64,000 nt of DNA from an uncultured bacterium (lineage in GTDB: Bacteria > Pseudomonadota > Alphaproteobacteria > Rhodospirillales > Rhodospirillaceae), in assembly GCA_903888485.1 (NCBI GenBank), contig CAISTS010000088.1, forward strand, positions 1 through 64,000, read 5' to 3'. Shown one piece after another: positions 17,066-25,824 of the stretch. A model generated the notes under the pieces. It saw only the letters and a list, made by a program, of their open reading frames with translations, did not search any database and had not been told where the DNA came from. Position 1 is the stretch's first letter. Each line of letters begins with the position of its first letter. A program made the translations under genes and the position numbers.

Positions 17066-18511
17066 ATGACGCAATCCCTTCACCGCGGTCGCCGCGCCAA
17101 AATCATCGCCACGCTGGGTCCCGCCAGCCGCGATCCCGAAACCATCGCCGACCTGCATGAAGCCGGCGCCGACGTCTTCCGGCTGAACTTCAGCCACGGT
17201 ACCCACGAGGACCATGCCGCGTCGGTAAAGGCCATCCGTGACCTCGAGAAGGTGACCGGTAATCCCATCACCATCCTAATGGACCTTCAGGGCCCCAAGC
17301 TGCGCGTGGGCACTTTCAAGGGCGGCAGCGTCGTGCTGCAAACCGGCTCGCATTTTCGTCTCGACCTCAATACCGAACTCGGCAGCGAGGCACGTGCGTG
17401 CCTGCCGCACCCGGAGATCTTCGCGGCGCTGAAGCCCGGCTCCAGCCTGCTCGTGAATGACGGCCACCTGCGCCTGAAGGTGAAAAGCTGCGGTAAGGAT
17501 TTTGCCGAGACCGAGGTCATCGTCGGCGGCGTCATCTCGGACCGCAAGGGCGTCAACGTGCCCGACGTCACGCTGCCGATCCCGGCCCTGACGCCCAAGG
17601 ACAAGATCGACCTCGAGTTCGGTCTCTCGCAGGGTGTGGACTGGGTTGGTCTGTCCTTCGTGCAGAGGCCGGAGGACGTGGCCGAAGTGCGCGCCGCCGT
17701 GAAAGGCCGCGCCGGTATCCTGGCGAAATTGGAGAAACCCTCGGCGCTCGATCACCTTGATGAGATCGTGAAACTGTCGGACTCGGTCATGGTCGCGCGC
17801 GGCGACCTCGGGGTCGAAATGCCGCTGGAGCAGGTGCCGGTGCTGCAGAAGCGCATCGTGCGGGCGTGCCGTAAATACGGCAAACCCGTCGTGGTCGCGA
17901 CGCAGATGCTGGAAAGCATGATCAAATCGCCGGTGCCGACGCGCGCCGAAGCTTCGGACGTGGCAACGGCGATCTACGACGGCGCCGACGCCGTGATGCT
18001 GTCGGCGGAAACCGCCGCCGGCATGTTCCCGGTGCGCGCGGTCGCGACCATGCACCGCATCATCGGCCACGTGGAAAGCGATACGCACTATCTCGCACTG
18101 ATGCAGGCGGGTCATCAGGAGACCGAGCACTCCCCTCCCGCCGCCATCACCGCCGCCGCCGGCCAGATCGCGCATACGTTGAAGGCCGCCGCCATCGTGA
18201 CGTTCACGTCGTCGGGTTCGACGACCCTGCGCGCGGCGCAGGAGCGCCCGGATGTGCCGATCCTGTGCATCACGCCGAGCCTCGCCGCCGGTCGGCGCCT
18301 CGGCCTGGTCTGGGGCGTTCACGCCCTGGTCGGCGATTTCATCCATTCGGTGGACGACATCGGCGACGTCGCCGTGAAGGGTGCGCAGCGCGCTGGCATC
18401 GGCAAGGAGGGCCAAGCGCTGGTGATCACCGCCGGCATGCCGTTTGGAAAAGTCGGGTCTACTAACATGGTGCGCGTGGTCTGGATCGGCGGCGAGACCA
18501 AGACGAGCTAA
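17066..18511 (+). CDS. pyk: Pyruvate kinase
   Basis: 481 residues. RRAKIIATLGPASRDPETI, the substrate motif NFSHGT, the B-domain entry MDLQGPKLRVG, ILAKLEKPSALDHLDEI with the catalytic Lys and Glu, VMVARGDLGVEMP, and PTRAEASDVATAIYDGADAVM are all intact. It makes pyruvate and ATP from phosphoenolpyruvate and ADP. The C-terminal allosteric domain is present. With pckG elsewhere in the window, both directions of the PEP-pyruvate-oxaloacetate node are covered. Confidence 0.97.
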   Translation: MTQSLHRGRRAKIIATLGPASRDPETIADLHEAGADVFRLNFSHGTHEDHAASVKAIRDLEKVTGNPITILMDLQGPKLRVGTFKGGSVVLQTGSHFRLDLNTELGSEARACLPHPEIFAALKPGSSLLVNDGHLRLKVKSCGKDFAETEVIVGGVISDRKGVNVPDVTLPIPALTPKDKIDLEFGLSQGVDWVGLSFVQRPEDVAEVRAAVKGRAGILAKLEKPSALDHLDEIVKLSDSVMVARGDLGVEMPLEQVPVLQKRIVRACRKYGKPVVVATQMLESMIKSPVPTRAEASDVATAIYDGADAVMLSAETAAGMFPVRAVATMHRIIGHVESDTHYLALMQAGHQETEHSPPAAITAAAGQIAHTLKAAAIVTFTSSGSTTLRAAQERPDVPILCITPSLAAGRRLGLVWGVHALVGDFIHSVDDIGDVAVKGAQRAGIGKEGQALVITAGMPFGKVGSTNMVRVVWIGGETKTS

Positions 18512-18548
18512 GCCGCCGTCGTTTTTTCGGCAACCTGGGGAGGTTTTC

Positions 18549-19139
18549 ATGTCACGGCTTATTGATGCGCTATCGGGCGCGGTCGCTTTTGGCCGCCGTG
18601 CGTTTTTCCAGCGTTCGCTGGCCGGCAGCGCCGCGCTGGCGTTGGGAATTTCCGGTACCGCCGAGGCGGCGGCAAAGTCATTGTATGAGCCGACCGGACC
18701 GGGCTTCCGCCGCGTCGTCACCGGCAACAACGCCGCCGGCAAGTCCTATGTGATGAAGGACGAGCAGATCAAATACGGCGAGGTCTGGCGCTCGCTCGAG
18801 GACGCGCCCTTGGGTGCGGGCGCGGGCAACGATCCCAATGTGGTTCTGGCGGCGACACGCGATCTCACGCCGGGTCAAAAGGTTGCGTCGCGCTGGTATC
18901 ATGTCACGATGCCGCCGAAGAACACGCCGTTCAACCGCGCGACGGCAGGCGAGTTGCACCGCACATCGACGCTGTCCTACATCGTCGTCACCCACGGCCA
19001 AGTGACCGTTGTCCTCGAAGAAGGTGAGGTCACCATCCACGCCGGCGACCTGTTGGTGATGCGCAACGCCATGCACACCTGGCACAATGGCGGCAGCGAG
19101 CCCTTCGGCATGCTGGTCGCGCAGTACGGTGTCAGTTAG
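18549..19139 (+). CDS. Exported cupin-domain protein with Tat-like signal
   Basis: 196 residues from the ATG at 18549, after GGGGAGG. The N-terminus has a twin-arginine motif (GRRAFFQRSL) followed by AGSAALALGISGTAEA, which looks like a Tat signal. The single cupin barrel lies in the C-terminal half: VTHGQVTVVLEEGEVTIHAGDLLVMRNAMHTWHN, with the second cupin motif and its His. Tat export would suit a protein folded around a metal in the cytoplasm. The function is unknown. It follows pyk by 37 bp. Confidence 0.72.
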   Translation: MSRLIDALSGAVAFGRRAFFQRSLAGSAALALGISGTAEAAAKSLYEPTGPGFRRVVTGNNAAGKSYVMKDEQIKYGEVWRSLEDAPLGAGAGNDPNVVLAATRDLTPGQKVASRWYHVTMPPKNTPFNRATAGELHRTSTLSYIVVTHGQVTVVLEEGEVTIHAGDLLVMRNAMHTWHNGGSEPFGMLVAQYGVS

Positions 19140-19151
19140 GAAAAAGGCGCC

Positions 19152-19186
19152 AGAAATAAAAAACCGCGGGACGTGCTGGCCCGCGG
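19152..19186 (-). terminator. Intrinsic terminator downstream of rpmJ
   Basis: On the minus strand CCGCGGG-(9 nt)-CCCGCGG is followed by TTTTTTATTT. It lies 39 bp beyond the rpmJ stop and may also stop readthrough from the convergent cupin gene. Confidence 0.75.
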
Positions 19187-19224
19187 CTTCGAATTTGCTC
19201 CCTTTCGCAGGGACTGAGGTGTGA

Positions 19225-19350
19225 TCAGCCCTGGCGCGCTTTAAAGCGCGGGTTCTTCTTATTGATGAGATAGACCCTGCCCTTGCGGCGGACGATCTGG
19301 CAGTTCTTGTCGCGCAGCTTGGCGGACTTGAGGGAATTACGCACTTTCAT
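19225..19350 (-). CDS. rpmJ: 50S ribosomal protein L36, zinc-independent (C-) form
   Basis: 41 residues, starting [20 protein letters not shown] and ending [11 protein letters not shown]. Only one cysteine is left of the zinc-ribbon set, so this is the YkgO-like form that works without zinc. The upstream in-frame extension to 19455 is not needed for L36. The gene stands alone on the minus strand with its own terminator. In some bacteria a C- paralogue is induced under zinc shortage by Zur; here it may simply be the only copy, as in many alphaproteobacteria. Confidence 0.93.
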   Translation of the reverse strand: MKVRNSLKSAKLRDKNCQIVRRKGRVYLINKKNPRFKARQG

Positions 19351-19588
19351 GACGGTGTCCTGTCGCTCGGCTCGGGCGCAACACGTGCGCGCCCCTAAAA
19401 AGGAGGCCGTTCTATACTCAATTGGCCGGTAGGCCGCAACCACAGAAGCTGCCATCCATTAACACATTGATAAATATCATGTTTATTGTCGGAGGGCCGG
19501 TTGCAATGTGCTCATTTGTGTTGCCATTGTTTTCAGATATGACTTAGGCCGCGTTCAGTCACCCGCATTTCCAGGCAAGGAGCCTTCT

Positions 19589-20179
19589 ATGACCATGCGT
19601 TCTACCGCCGCCGGCCTCGCTTTCAGCGCCGCGGCTTTGTTCATCACCCCGGCTGCGTTTGCTGCCGCGACCGCTGCCCCGGCCGCGCCCGCCGCCGCCC
19701 CGCAAGGAGCTCCTGCCGTGTCACCGCAAGTCCAGTACCTGACCGCCAACCTCAAGAAGCCCGGCTGGAAAGCGACACCGACCGGTCTGCAGTACCGCGT
19801 GGTTAAAGCCATCCCGGCCGCCAGCGGCGCGCCCAAGCCCGCGCCGGGCAGCGTTGTGACCGTGCACTATGCCGGCACCTTCATCGACGGCAGCAGCTTC
19901 GACAGCTCCTACGAGCGCCATGAGCCGGCGACCTTCCAGCTCGCCAACGTGATCCCCGGCTGGCAGGAAGGCGTGCCGATGATGCGCGAAGGCGAGACCT
20001 GGGAGTTCGCGATCCCGTCCAAGCTCGGCTACGGCGATCAGGACATGGGCCCGATCAAGGCCGGCACCACGCTGCTGTTCAGCGTGCGTCTGCTCTGGGT
20101 CGACAGCCCGGCGGTTGAGGCGGCCAAGCCGGCGGCGCCGGCTACAGCGCCGAAGCCCGCAGCCCCGGCGGCGAAATAA
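19589..20179 (+). CDS. FKBP-type peptidyl-prolyl isomerase, exported
   Basis: 196 residues from the ATG at 19589 after AAGGAG. A signal peptide ending in AFA is followed by an Ala/Pro-rich linker (AATAAPAAPAAAP). The FKBP domain (about residues 55-175) has VVTVHYAGTFIDGSSFDSSY, VIPGWQEGVPMMREGETW and IPSKLGYGD, the residues of the FK506 pocket. The C-terminal tail is again Ala/Pro/Lys-rich and disordered. It should assist folding of proline-containing proteins in the periplasm. Confidence 0.9.
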   Translation: MTMRSTAAGLAFSAAALFITPAAFAAATAAPAAPAAAPQGAPAVSPQVQYLTANLKKPGWKATPTGLQYRVVKAIPAASGAPKPAPGSVVTVHYAGTFIDGSSFDSSYERHEPATFQLANVIPGWQEGVPMMREGETWEFAIPSKLGYGDQDMGPIKAGTTLLFSVRLLWVDSPAVEAAKPAAPATAPKPAAPAAK

Positions 20180-20647
20180 CTAAGCCGTAAGACCGAGTTT
20201 CTCGCGAACGCGGCGCCGGGCGGCGCCGCGTTCGTAGTCTGATACATACAAAAGTCCCGCGACCTTTCGGATCATCGCGTCTTCGTGGGCGTCCAGTACG
20301 CCATCGGCGTAAACCACTTCCCACAGCATCTCGACGACTTCGATGCGCTGATGTTCGTCCATCGCCCGGACGACACGGCGCACAAAGCCATAAAGCTCCA
20401 GCGAGCCTTGCTTGGCGTCTTCGGAGGCCTGCACCAACGCAGCGGTGGCTTGGGCATCGAGATCGAAACGGTCGGCCAAGAGGCGCGTGATCGCTGTGCT
20501 TTCAGCGGCGTCAAAAACATCGTCGCGCGTCGCCGCTTCCACCAGCAGCGCACCGACCGCGACCTGCAGATCGTCGGGACGTTTGTCCGCGCCGACTGGG
20601 GCATCGTCCCCCTTCAGCGCCGAAAAAATCTTATCGAAAAGAGCCAT
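20180..20647 (-). CDS. TerB-family (tellurite resistance TerB-like) protein
   Basis: 155 residues from MALFDKIFSALKGDD (ATG at 20647). The helical TerB domain spans about residues 25-145: VAVGALLVEAATRDDVFDAAE and later LWEVVYADGVLDAHEDAMIRKVAGLL, the conserved acidic helix pairs. TerB-like domains occur widely and are linked to metal stress and membrane-associated processes; no tellurite operon is present here. The gene follows the monooxygenase-like gene by 5 bp on the minus strand and is probably co-transcribed. Confidence 0.82.
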   Translation of the reverse strand: MALFDKIFSALKGDDAPVGADKRPDDLQVAVGALLVEAATRDDVFDAAESTAITRLLADRFDLDAQATAALVQASEDAKQGSLELYGFVRRVVRAMDEHQRIEVVEMLWEVVYADGVLDAHEDAMIRKVAGLLYVSDYERGAARRRVREKLGLTA

Positions 20648-20652
20648 GGGCG

Positions 20653-21012
20653 CTAACGGAAGAACCCGACCAGGCGGTCGCAGTATTCGGCGTTGAAACG
20701 CTCGAGCGACTTGCGCACATCGGCGCCGGGATTGCCGTACACCACAAAGCGCTGCGCCTTGCACACCTCGCCCATACGCTTGGCGAAATGCTGATCGAAA
20801 TTGTTGAGGTGCGCCATGGTCGCCGCCGAGTCCTCGAACAGCTCGAAAATGTGGCAGACGGTGTCGCTTTTGTTGAAGGAAAACTCGTATATCCGTGTAT
20901 GGGGCGAGATTTTCTCCATGGTGGGGACCATTTCTTTCACCAGGGATTTCATGGCTTCGGCCTTGCCCGGCACGATGGCCATTTCGATGGCCCAATAAAC
21001 GTAGTCCTTCAT
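20653..21012 (-). CDS. Antibiotic biosynthesis monooxygenase (ABM)-like protein
   Basis: 119 residues from MKDYVYWAIEMAI (ATG at 21012), behind a G-rich Shine-Dalgarno. A single ferredoxin-like ABM fold: IVPGKAEAMKSLVKEMVPTM, then TRIYEFSFN and ELFEDSAATMAHLNNFDQHF. Relatives include quinol monooxygenases and dimeric proteins of unknown role. Cofactor and substrate are unknown. Upstream partner of the TerB-like gene. Confidence 0.7.
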   Translation of the reverse strand: MKDYVYWAIEMAIVPGKAEAMKSLVKEMVPTMEKISPHTRIYEFSFNKSDTVCHIFELFEDSAATMAHLNNFDQHFAKRMGEVCKAQRFVVYGNPGADVRKSLERFNAEYCDRLVGFFR

Positions 21013-21099
21013 AGGTCCCCCCCCTAGGCCCCGTCTTGAACGCACGGGCGCTTGAAACTGTGCTAGGATACGGGCGCTGTCAATTCATCGGGAGGTGAA

Positions 21100-21786
21100 A
21101 TGATGGCTAAATCAGTGTTCACGTGTTTGTACGTTGCCGCGGCCCTGATCTTGGGCGCGTGTACAGAGCCAACCCCGCGAGGGGGTGCCGTGACACTGGA
21201 TGACGCGGCCGCTTATGCTTTGCATCAAAGCCTTTGTCCCGGACAGGTCCAAAAGGTGGACGGCGCGTGGCGCTGCGCCGCGACGGATCTTGCGCCGACG
21301 ACGCAGTGCGTCGCGACGGGGGGAGCCTTCAGCACCGTTTACTGTATCGCGCACAACGCCACGCAAGGGCGTGCGATCTTCGGCGTGCTGCGCATGGCCA
21401 ACAGCGGCGCTCCGACCTTCGAGCCCTGGCTTGAAGCGCGCAATACCGACACGACCTCACCCTCGACGCCGTGCGCCGCAGGTATGTCGAACCTGCTTCA
21501 GTTCATCACGCTGAGCTTCGATGCCGCTGCGAACCGTCTGGTGATCGAAGCGGCGAGCGCCGCGCCTCTCGCGACGGCGCTGGCCTGCGGCCGATTGCAA
21601 AACCATGATTTCTCCGCGGAGGAAGCACCGTACCGCGCGTTCGCGCAAGACAGTGCCCGCGGGCTGTTGCGGCCTCACGAGCGCCGCTATGTGAAGGTGC
21701 TCGTGAGCTACGACGCCGGCGCTGCTGATGTCCCCCGCTCGCAGCGCATCAACCTCACCTCGGACGAAGTAGCTCCCAACCAATGA
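21100..21786 (+). CDS. Hypothetical lipoprotein
   Basis: 228 residues. AALILGAC is a lipobox, so Cys21 should be lipidated after cleavage. The start could equally be the second Met (21103). The mature protein has several further cysteines (LCPGQ, RCAAT, QCVAT, YCIAH, PCAAG, ACGRL), suggesting disulphides in the periplasm. No domain family recognised. Preceded by GGGAGG. A palindrome-rich element begins 6 bp after its stop. Confidence 0.65.
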   Translation: MMAKSVFTCLYVAAALILGACTEPTPRGGAVTLDDAAAYALHQSLCPGQVQKVDGAWRCAATDLAPTTQCVATGGAFSTVYCIAHNATQGRAIFGVLRMANSGAPTFEPWLEARNTDTTSPSTPCAAGMSNLLQFITLSFDAAANRLVIEAASAAPLATALACGRLQNHDFSAEEAPYRAFAQDSARGLLRPHERRYVKVLVSYDAGAADVPRSQRINLTSDEVAPNQ

Positions 21787-21791
21787 GGTCA

Positions 21792-21857
21792 CCCTCGGGC
21801 CCGCGGCGGAAGGCCGCGATTCATGAATCGCGCGCGTTTAAGCGCGCGACCCGAGGG
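21792..21857. repeat. Multi-armed palindromic element
   Basis: An outer inverted repeat, CCCTCGGG (21792-21799) with CCCGAGGG (21850-21857), encloses three smaller ones: CGCGGC-(5)-GCCGCG (21802-21818), the self-complementary GCGATTCATGAATCGC (21816-21831) and CGCGCG-(6)-CGCGCG (21831-21848). Drawn as RNA or single-stranded DNA it resembles a cloverleaf. It has no anticodon arm and is not a tRNA. Confidence 0.65.
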
Positions 21858-21949
21858 GCCAGAGCAGTAACGAAGAAGGGCTGCTAGGATCACGCCTGTT
21901 CGCTGCGGGGCGCGATCTTCCAAGAGAAATGGTGTTTCATTTATCCTGG

Positions 21950-21972
21950 GCCCTGGGGACAAGCCCCAGGGC
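21950..21972. repeat. ACAAG-loop palindrome downstream of the alpha/beta hydrolase gene
   Basis: GCCCTGGGG-ACAAG-CCCCAGGGC: a perfect 9-bp stem with loop ACAAG, 16 bp past the stop of the minus-strand hydrolase gene. It may contribute to transcription termination. Confidence 0.6.
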
Positions 21973-21988
21973 GACGGCAAAGTATTGT

Positions 21989-22687
21989 TCAGCTCAGCCA
22001 ATACCTGAACAAAGCCGTCGTCGCGTAGGGACGCTCGAGCGGCGACAGGTGGCCACAGTCCTCGATGAGGACCATTTTCGCCTGCGGCATGCGCGCGGCC
22101 ATTTCGTCCTGCACCTTGGGCGGACACAGCAGGTCCTGCCGCCCGGCGAGGATCAGCGTGGGGATGCGGATGGCTTCGAGGTCGGGGCGGCCGTCTTTGC
22201 GGCCCATGATGGCTTCCTGCTGACGCTTGAAGGCCTGCTGGCCGACACGCTCGGCCATCTCCTTCACCACATCGGCGACGGTGGGGTCCTCCAGGCGCGA
22301 GGGATGCACCAGGTTGGGCAACAGGCGGTCGGTGACGCCCTTGAAGGTGCCGATGTCGGCCAGCTTGATCAGGTCGAGGCGGGTCTTACGTTGCTCTTCG
22401 GTATCGGCGCGCGCGTTCGTGTTGACCAAAGCTAAACGTTCCACGCGCTCGGGCGCCTGGCGCATGATCTCCTGGGCGGTGTAGCCGCCCAGCGACAGGC
22501 CGGCCAAGGCAAAGGTCGCCGGCGCGGCCGCGAGTACCCGCTCGGCCATGGCCGAAATGGAATTGTCCGCGGTGAGATTCATCACCTGCACATCGACCAA
22601 ATCCTTCAAATTCTCGGTCTGGTGGCGCCACAGGGCATCGTCGCAGAGGAGGCCCGGCAGAAGGATCAAGTGCTTGGGACGGGTCAT
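21989..22687 (-). CDS. Alpha/beta-fold hydrolase
   Basis: 232 residues. HLILLPGLLCDDALW gives the oxyanion-hole strand; GLSLGGYTA holds the nucleophile Ser; the acid lies in AGRQDLLCPP and the His in EDCGHLSPLERP. No signal peptide, so it is cytoplasmic. The compact lid suggests a small esterase, but the substrate cannot be given. The 22688-22902 gap before the divergent helicase gene shows only promoter-type sequence. Confidence 0.85.
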   Translation of the reverse strand: MTRPKHLILLPGLLCDDALWRHQTENLKDLVDVQVMNLTADNSISAMAERVLAAAPATFALAGLSLGGYTAQEIMRQAPERVERLALVNTNARADTEEQRKTRLDLIKLADIGTFKGVTDRLLPNLVHPSRLEDPTVADVVKEMAERVGQQAFKRQQEAIMGRKDGRPDLEAIRIPTLILAGRQDLLCPPKVQDEMAARMPQAKMVLIEDCGHLSPLERPYATTALFRYWLS

Positions 22688-22902
22688 ACTTTTGCACCTT
22701 TAGACATGTCGGCCGGGCAAACCCCGGGCCTAAGTTGTAGGAAATGCAAGGAAATTAAGGATTTACCGGCGGTTTCGGGCGTTGACACATGCAAACTAAC
22801 ACCTATTATCCCGCGCCGTGAACCGCTCGCCGGCTGCCCCGCTATTTTGGCGGATGAAATCATGTAGCCCGAACCTGTGCGACGGAAGTTTTTCCGAGAC
22901 CA

Positions 22903-24627
22903 ATGGAATTCGCAGACCTCGGCTTATCGCCGGACACCCTCAAAGCAGTAACTGACGCCGGGTATTTGACGCCGACGCCAATCCAGGCGCAGGCCATACC
23001 CGTGGTCTTGATGGGCCGTGACGTTTTGGGCGTGGCCCAGACCGGCACCGGCAAGACCGCCGCCTTTACCGTGCCAATGATCGACATCCTCGCCGATGGC
23101 CGTTCGAAGGCGCGCATGCCGCGCTCGCTGATCCTTGCGCCGACGCGTGAGTTGGCCGCGCAGATCTCCGAGAGCTTCGTCAAATACGGCAAGTACCACC
23201 CGCTCTCCATGGCCCTGCTCATCGGCGGTGAATCCTTCACCGACCAGGAGAAGGCGCTGGACCGCGGCGTCGACGTGCTGATCGCCACGCCGGGGCGCCT
23301 CCTCGACCTTTATGAACGCGGCCGAATCCTGCTCAATGACGCCAAGATCCTGGTGATCGACGAAGCCGACCGTATGTTGGATATGGGTTTCATCCCCGAC
23401 GTCGAGCGTATCGTCGGCCTCCTGCCCAAGATGCGCCAGACCTTGTTCTTCTCGGCCACCATGGACAAGGAAATCAGGAAGCTCGCCGACCAATTCCTGA
23501 TGAACCCCAAAGAGATCGCCGTCACCGCCGCCGCCACCGCCGCCAAGACCATCGAGCAAGGCATGGTGACCGTGAAGACGCTCGACAAGCGCGAAGCGCT
23601 GCGGCGCCTTTTGCGCGGCAAGGGCGTGAACAACGCCTTCATCTTCTGCAATCGCAAGAAGGACGTCGATATCCTGTTCAAGTCGCTGGAGAAGCACGGC
23701 TTCAACGTCGTCGGCCTGCACGGCGACATGCCGCAGTCCAAGCGCAACGAGATGCTCGCCAAATTCAAGGCCGGCGAAGCCGAACTCTTGGTCTGCTCCG
23801 ACGTCGCGGCGCGCGGCCTCGACATCTCCGACGTGAGCCACGTGATCAATTTCGACGTGCCCGTGAACGCCGAGGACTACATCCACCGCATTGGCCGCAC
23901 GGGCCGCGCCGGTAAAACCGGCCACGCCTATACCATCGCGACGCCCAGCGACACGCGCCTGTTGGCCGCCGTCGAGAAGATGCTTAAAGGGCCGATCCCG
24001 CCGCTGGATATCCCCGAGCTCGCCGAGCTGACCGTTTCCGCCGACGCTTCCGATGAAGGCGCGCGCGATGGCGGCCGTGGAAAACGCGGCCGTCCGGAAC
24101 GCGGACGCCCTGAACGCGGACGGGGTCGCGGCCGTGAGCGCGGACCCGACCGCGAGCGCCCGGCGAAAACCGAAGAAGTCCCGGCGCCGGTGCAAGCTGC
24201 CGAACCGGAAGCCGTACAGCCGATTGTCATTGCTGAAGCACCCGAGCCGCTGCAGGAAACCGTCGTCGAAAACCTCGATGAGGTCCGCGAGCGCAAAGGC
24301 CGCGATCGTGAACGCGGCCGCGGCCGTCAAGACCGGAACAGCGATGCCCGCGGCGCTGAGGATCGCGCCCGCAAGACCCGCCGCAATCCGCACGGTATCG
24401 CGGAAATGGATATCGCCGACAACGTGCTAGCCTTTGGCGGCTTCACGCCGGCCTTCCTGCTGGTCGATCCCTACGGCGGCAAGGGCGCGCCGCCCATGCG
24501 CGCCGTCGAGGATGATGCCGAACTGCCGGACGAAGAAACCGCACCCGTTGAAACGGCGGACGCCGCTCCCGAGTCCGAACCGGCCGATCACGCGCCGGAG
24601 CCGCCGGCGAGTTCATCGGCGGCCTAG
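22903..24627 (+). CDS. DEAD-box RNA helicase with Arg/Gly-rich C-terminal extension
   Basis: 574 residues. The helicase core (about 1-370) has the Q motif (TPTPIQAQAIP), AQTGTGKT, PTRELA, VIDEADRMLDMGF, FFSATMD, and HRIGRTGRAGKTGHAY with the arginine fingers. The extension (about 375-574) is low-complexity: RG/RGR/RER-rich stretches, then an acidic Pro/Glu/Ala tail, with a short conserved-looking island between (VLAFGGFTPAFLLVDP, about 505-520). Such RhlE-like helicases remodel rRNA and mRNA, and the basic tail probably binds RNA. An RhlE or DeaD role in ribosome assembly or RNA decay is an inference. Confidence 0.93.
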   Translation: MEFADLGLSPDTLKAVTDAGYLTPTPIQAQAIPVVLMGRDVLGVAQTGTGKTAAFTVPMIDILADGRSKARMPRSLILAPTRELAAQISESFVKYGKYHPLSMALLIGGESFTDQEKALDRGVDVLIATPGRLLDLYERGRILLNDAKILVIDEADRMLDMGFIPDVERIVGLLPKMRQTLFFSATMDKEIRKLADQFLMNPKEIAVTAAATAAKTIEQGMVTVKTLDKREALRRLLRGKGVNNAFIFCNRKKDVDILFKSLEKHGFNVVGLHGDMPQSKRNEMLAKFKAGEAELLVCSDVAARGLDISDVSHVINFDVPVNAEDYIHRIGRTGRAGKTGHAYTIATPSDTRLLAAVEKMLKGPIPPLDIPELAELTVSADASDEGARDGGRGKRGRPERGRPERGRGRGRERGPDRERPAKTEEVPAPVQAAEPEAVQPIVIAEAPEPLQETVVENLDEVRERKGRDRERGRGRQDRNSDARGAEDRARKTRRNPHGIAEMDIADNVLAFGGFTPAFLLVDPYGGKGAPPMRAVEDDAELPDEETAPVETADAAPESEPADHAPEPPASSSAA

Positions 24628-24638
24628 TTCATCGCGCG

Positions 24639-25064
24639 CTAGTTCATCGACGGCGGTGCCCCGTCGTCTTCCTCGTCAATCGCACGCGGATCGATATTCA
24701 CCGGGCCCGCCTGGTGATGGACCATCACCCATAAACTGCCAGCGCGCACAAAGACGTTCGTCGCCGTCAGAAATTCCTTCTGTCCGCGCTCTCCAGCGAG
24801 CTCTTCGATGCACGTGACCACAGCGAGATCGCCGTAGAGCGTGGCGTGCTCGGCACGGCTGCGGATGCGCGGCGCGCCGGCATTCGTCAGGATCGAGCGC
24901 CAGCTCGCCATGACCTCGGCGCGGCCACGCAAGGGCTGCCAGCCCGGATGCGTGCAGCTCACCGGCTTGTCCTTGGCCCAGATGCGGTCCATGGCGGCAA
25001 GATCACGGCCGGCGAAGGCGGCATAGAAGGCGCTGCTCGCGAACAGGACGGCCTGTTCAGACAT
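24639..25064 (-). CDS. SnoaL-like / nuclear transport factor 2-family protein
   Basis: 141 residues. The NTF2-like cone is visible: ASSAFYAAFAGRDLAAMDRIW, then CTHPGWQPLRGRAEVMASW and the closing strand LWVMVHHQAGPV. This is the SnoaL_3 type that often lacks clear catalytic residues. An acidic tail (DEEDDG) follows. It diverges from the carboxylesterase at 25120, with start codons 56 bp apart, so one short region must hold both promoters. Confidence 0.75.
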   Translation of the reverse strand: MSEQAVLFASSAFYAAFAGRDLAAMDRIWAKDKPVSCTHPGWQPLRGRAEVMASWRSILTNAGAPRIRSRAEHATLYGDLAVVTCIEELAGERGQKEFLTATNVFVRAGSLWVMVHHQAGPVNIDPRAIDEEDDGAPPSMN

Positions 25065-25119
25065 GCGGAATCCCTGTATCCAAAAAGTCTGGGACCTACG
25101 TTATGCGATTGAGGGAAAA

Positions 25120-25824
25120 ATGGCCACGATCGATGCCTTGAAAGGCCCGACGCTGATGCCCGCGTCTAACAAGCCCGCCACGTCCGCGGTGGTGCTGCTG
25201 CACGGCTACGGCTCCAACGGCGACGATCTCATCGGCCTTGCGCCCTACTTCGCTCGTGTCCTGCCAGACACAGCGTTCTACGCACCCCATGCGCCGCAGC
25301 CGCTGGAAGGCGGCTTCATGGGTGGGTTCCAATGGTTCAGCCTGGCCACTTACGATCCCGACATGATGCGCCGCGACCCAAATCGCATGGCGGACACATT
25401 CAAGTCGTTCCGCGAAGGCACCGGTGCCTCGGCCATGAAGCTGAATTCCTATCTGGATCAGATCCTCGCCCATCACAGCTTGGAGCCTGGCAAGCTCGTG
25501 CTGCTCGGCTTCTCCCAAGGCACGATGATGTCGCTTCACGTCGGCCCGCGCCGCGAAAAACAGATCGCCGGCATCCTCGGCTACTCGGGCGCACTGACCG
25601 GCGCCGACGCGCTCGGGGCCGAGCTCAAAACGAAGCCGCCCGTGGCGCTCGTGCACGGCGATGCCGACGCGGTCGTCCCCTACCCCGCCATGGCGGCGGC
25701 AGAGCAAGCGCTGAAGGCCGTAGGCATTTCCGTTGAGACTCTCACCGTGCGCGGCCTGCAGCACGGCATCGACCCCGAAGGCGCGCAATTCGGCGCGGCG
25801 TTTTTGAAACGCGTGCTCGCCTAG
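25120..25824 (+). CDS. Phospholipase/carboxylesterase-type alpha/beta hydrolase
   Basis: 234 residues from the ATG at 25120 (SD GAGGG); an upstream ATG at 25063 is unlikely. The AbrB/EstB-like features are VVLLHGYGSNGDDLIG (oxyanion region), GFSQGTMMSLH (nucleophile Ser), VHGDADAVVPY (Asp) and RGLQHGIDPEG (His). These enzymes hydrolyse short acyl esters or lysophospholipids in the cytoplasm. Its stop overlaps that of the convergent downstream gene (CTAG). Confidence 0.88.
   Translation: MATIDALKGPTLMPASNKPATSAVVLLHGYGSNGDDLIGLAPYFARVLPDTAFYAPHAPQPLEGGFMGGFQWFSLATYDPDMMRRDPNRMADTFKSFREGTGASAMKLNSYLDQILAHHSLEPGKLVLLGFSQGTMMSLHVGPRREKQIAGILGYSGALTGADALGAELKTKPPVALVHGDADAVVPYPAMAAAEQALKAVGISVETLTVRGLQHGIDPEGAQFGAAFLKRVLA

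Noticed and set aside
17276-18742. 488-codon minus-strand frame
   Set aside because: Antisense to pyk; His/Arg-rich shadow.
21792-21857. tRNA gene
   Set aside because: Cloverleaf-like pairing only; no T-loop GTTC, no anticodon arm and no CCA-compatible acceptor stem of 7 bp with the right spacing.
22924-24393. 489-codon minus-strand frame
   Set aside because: Antisense to the DEAD-box helicase gene; no motifs.
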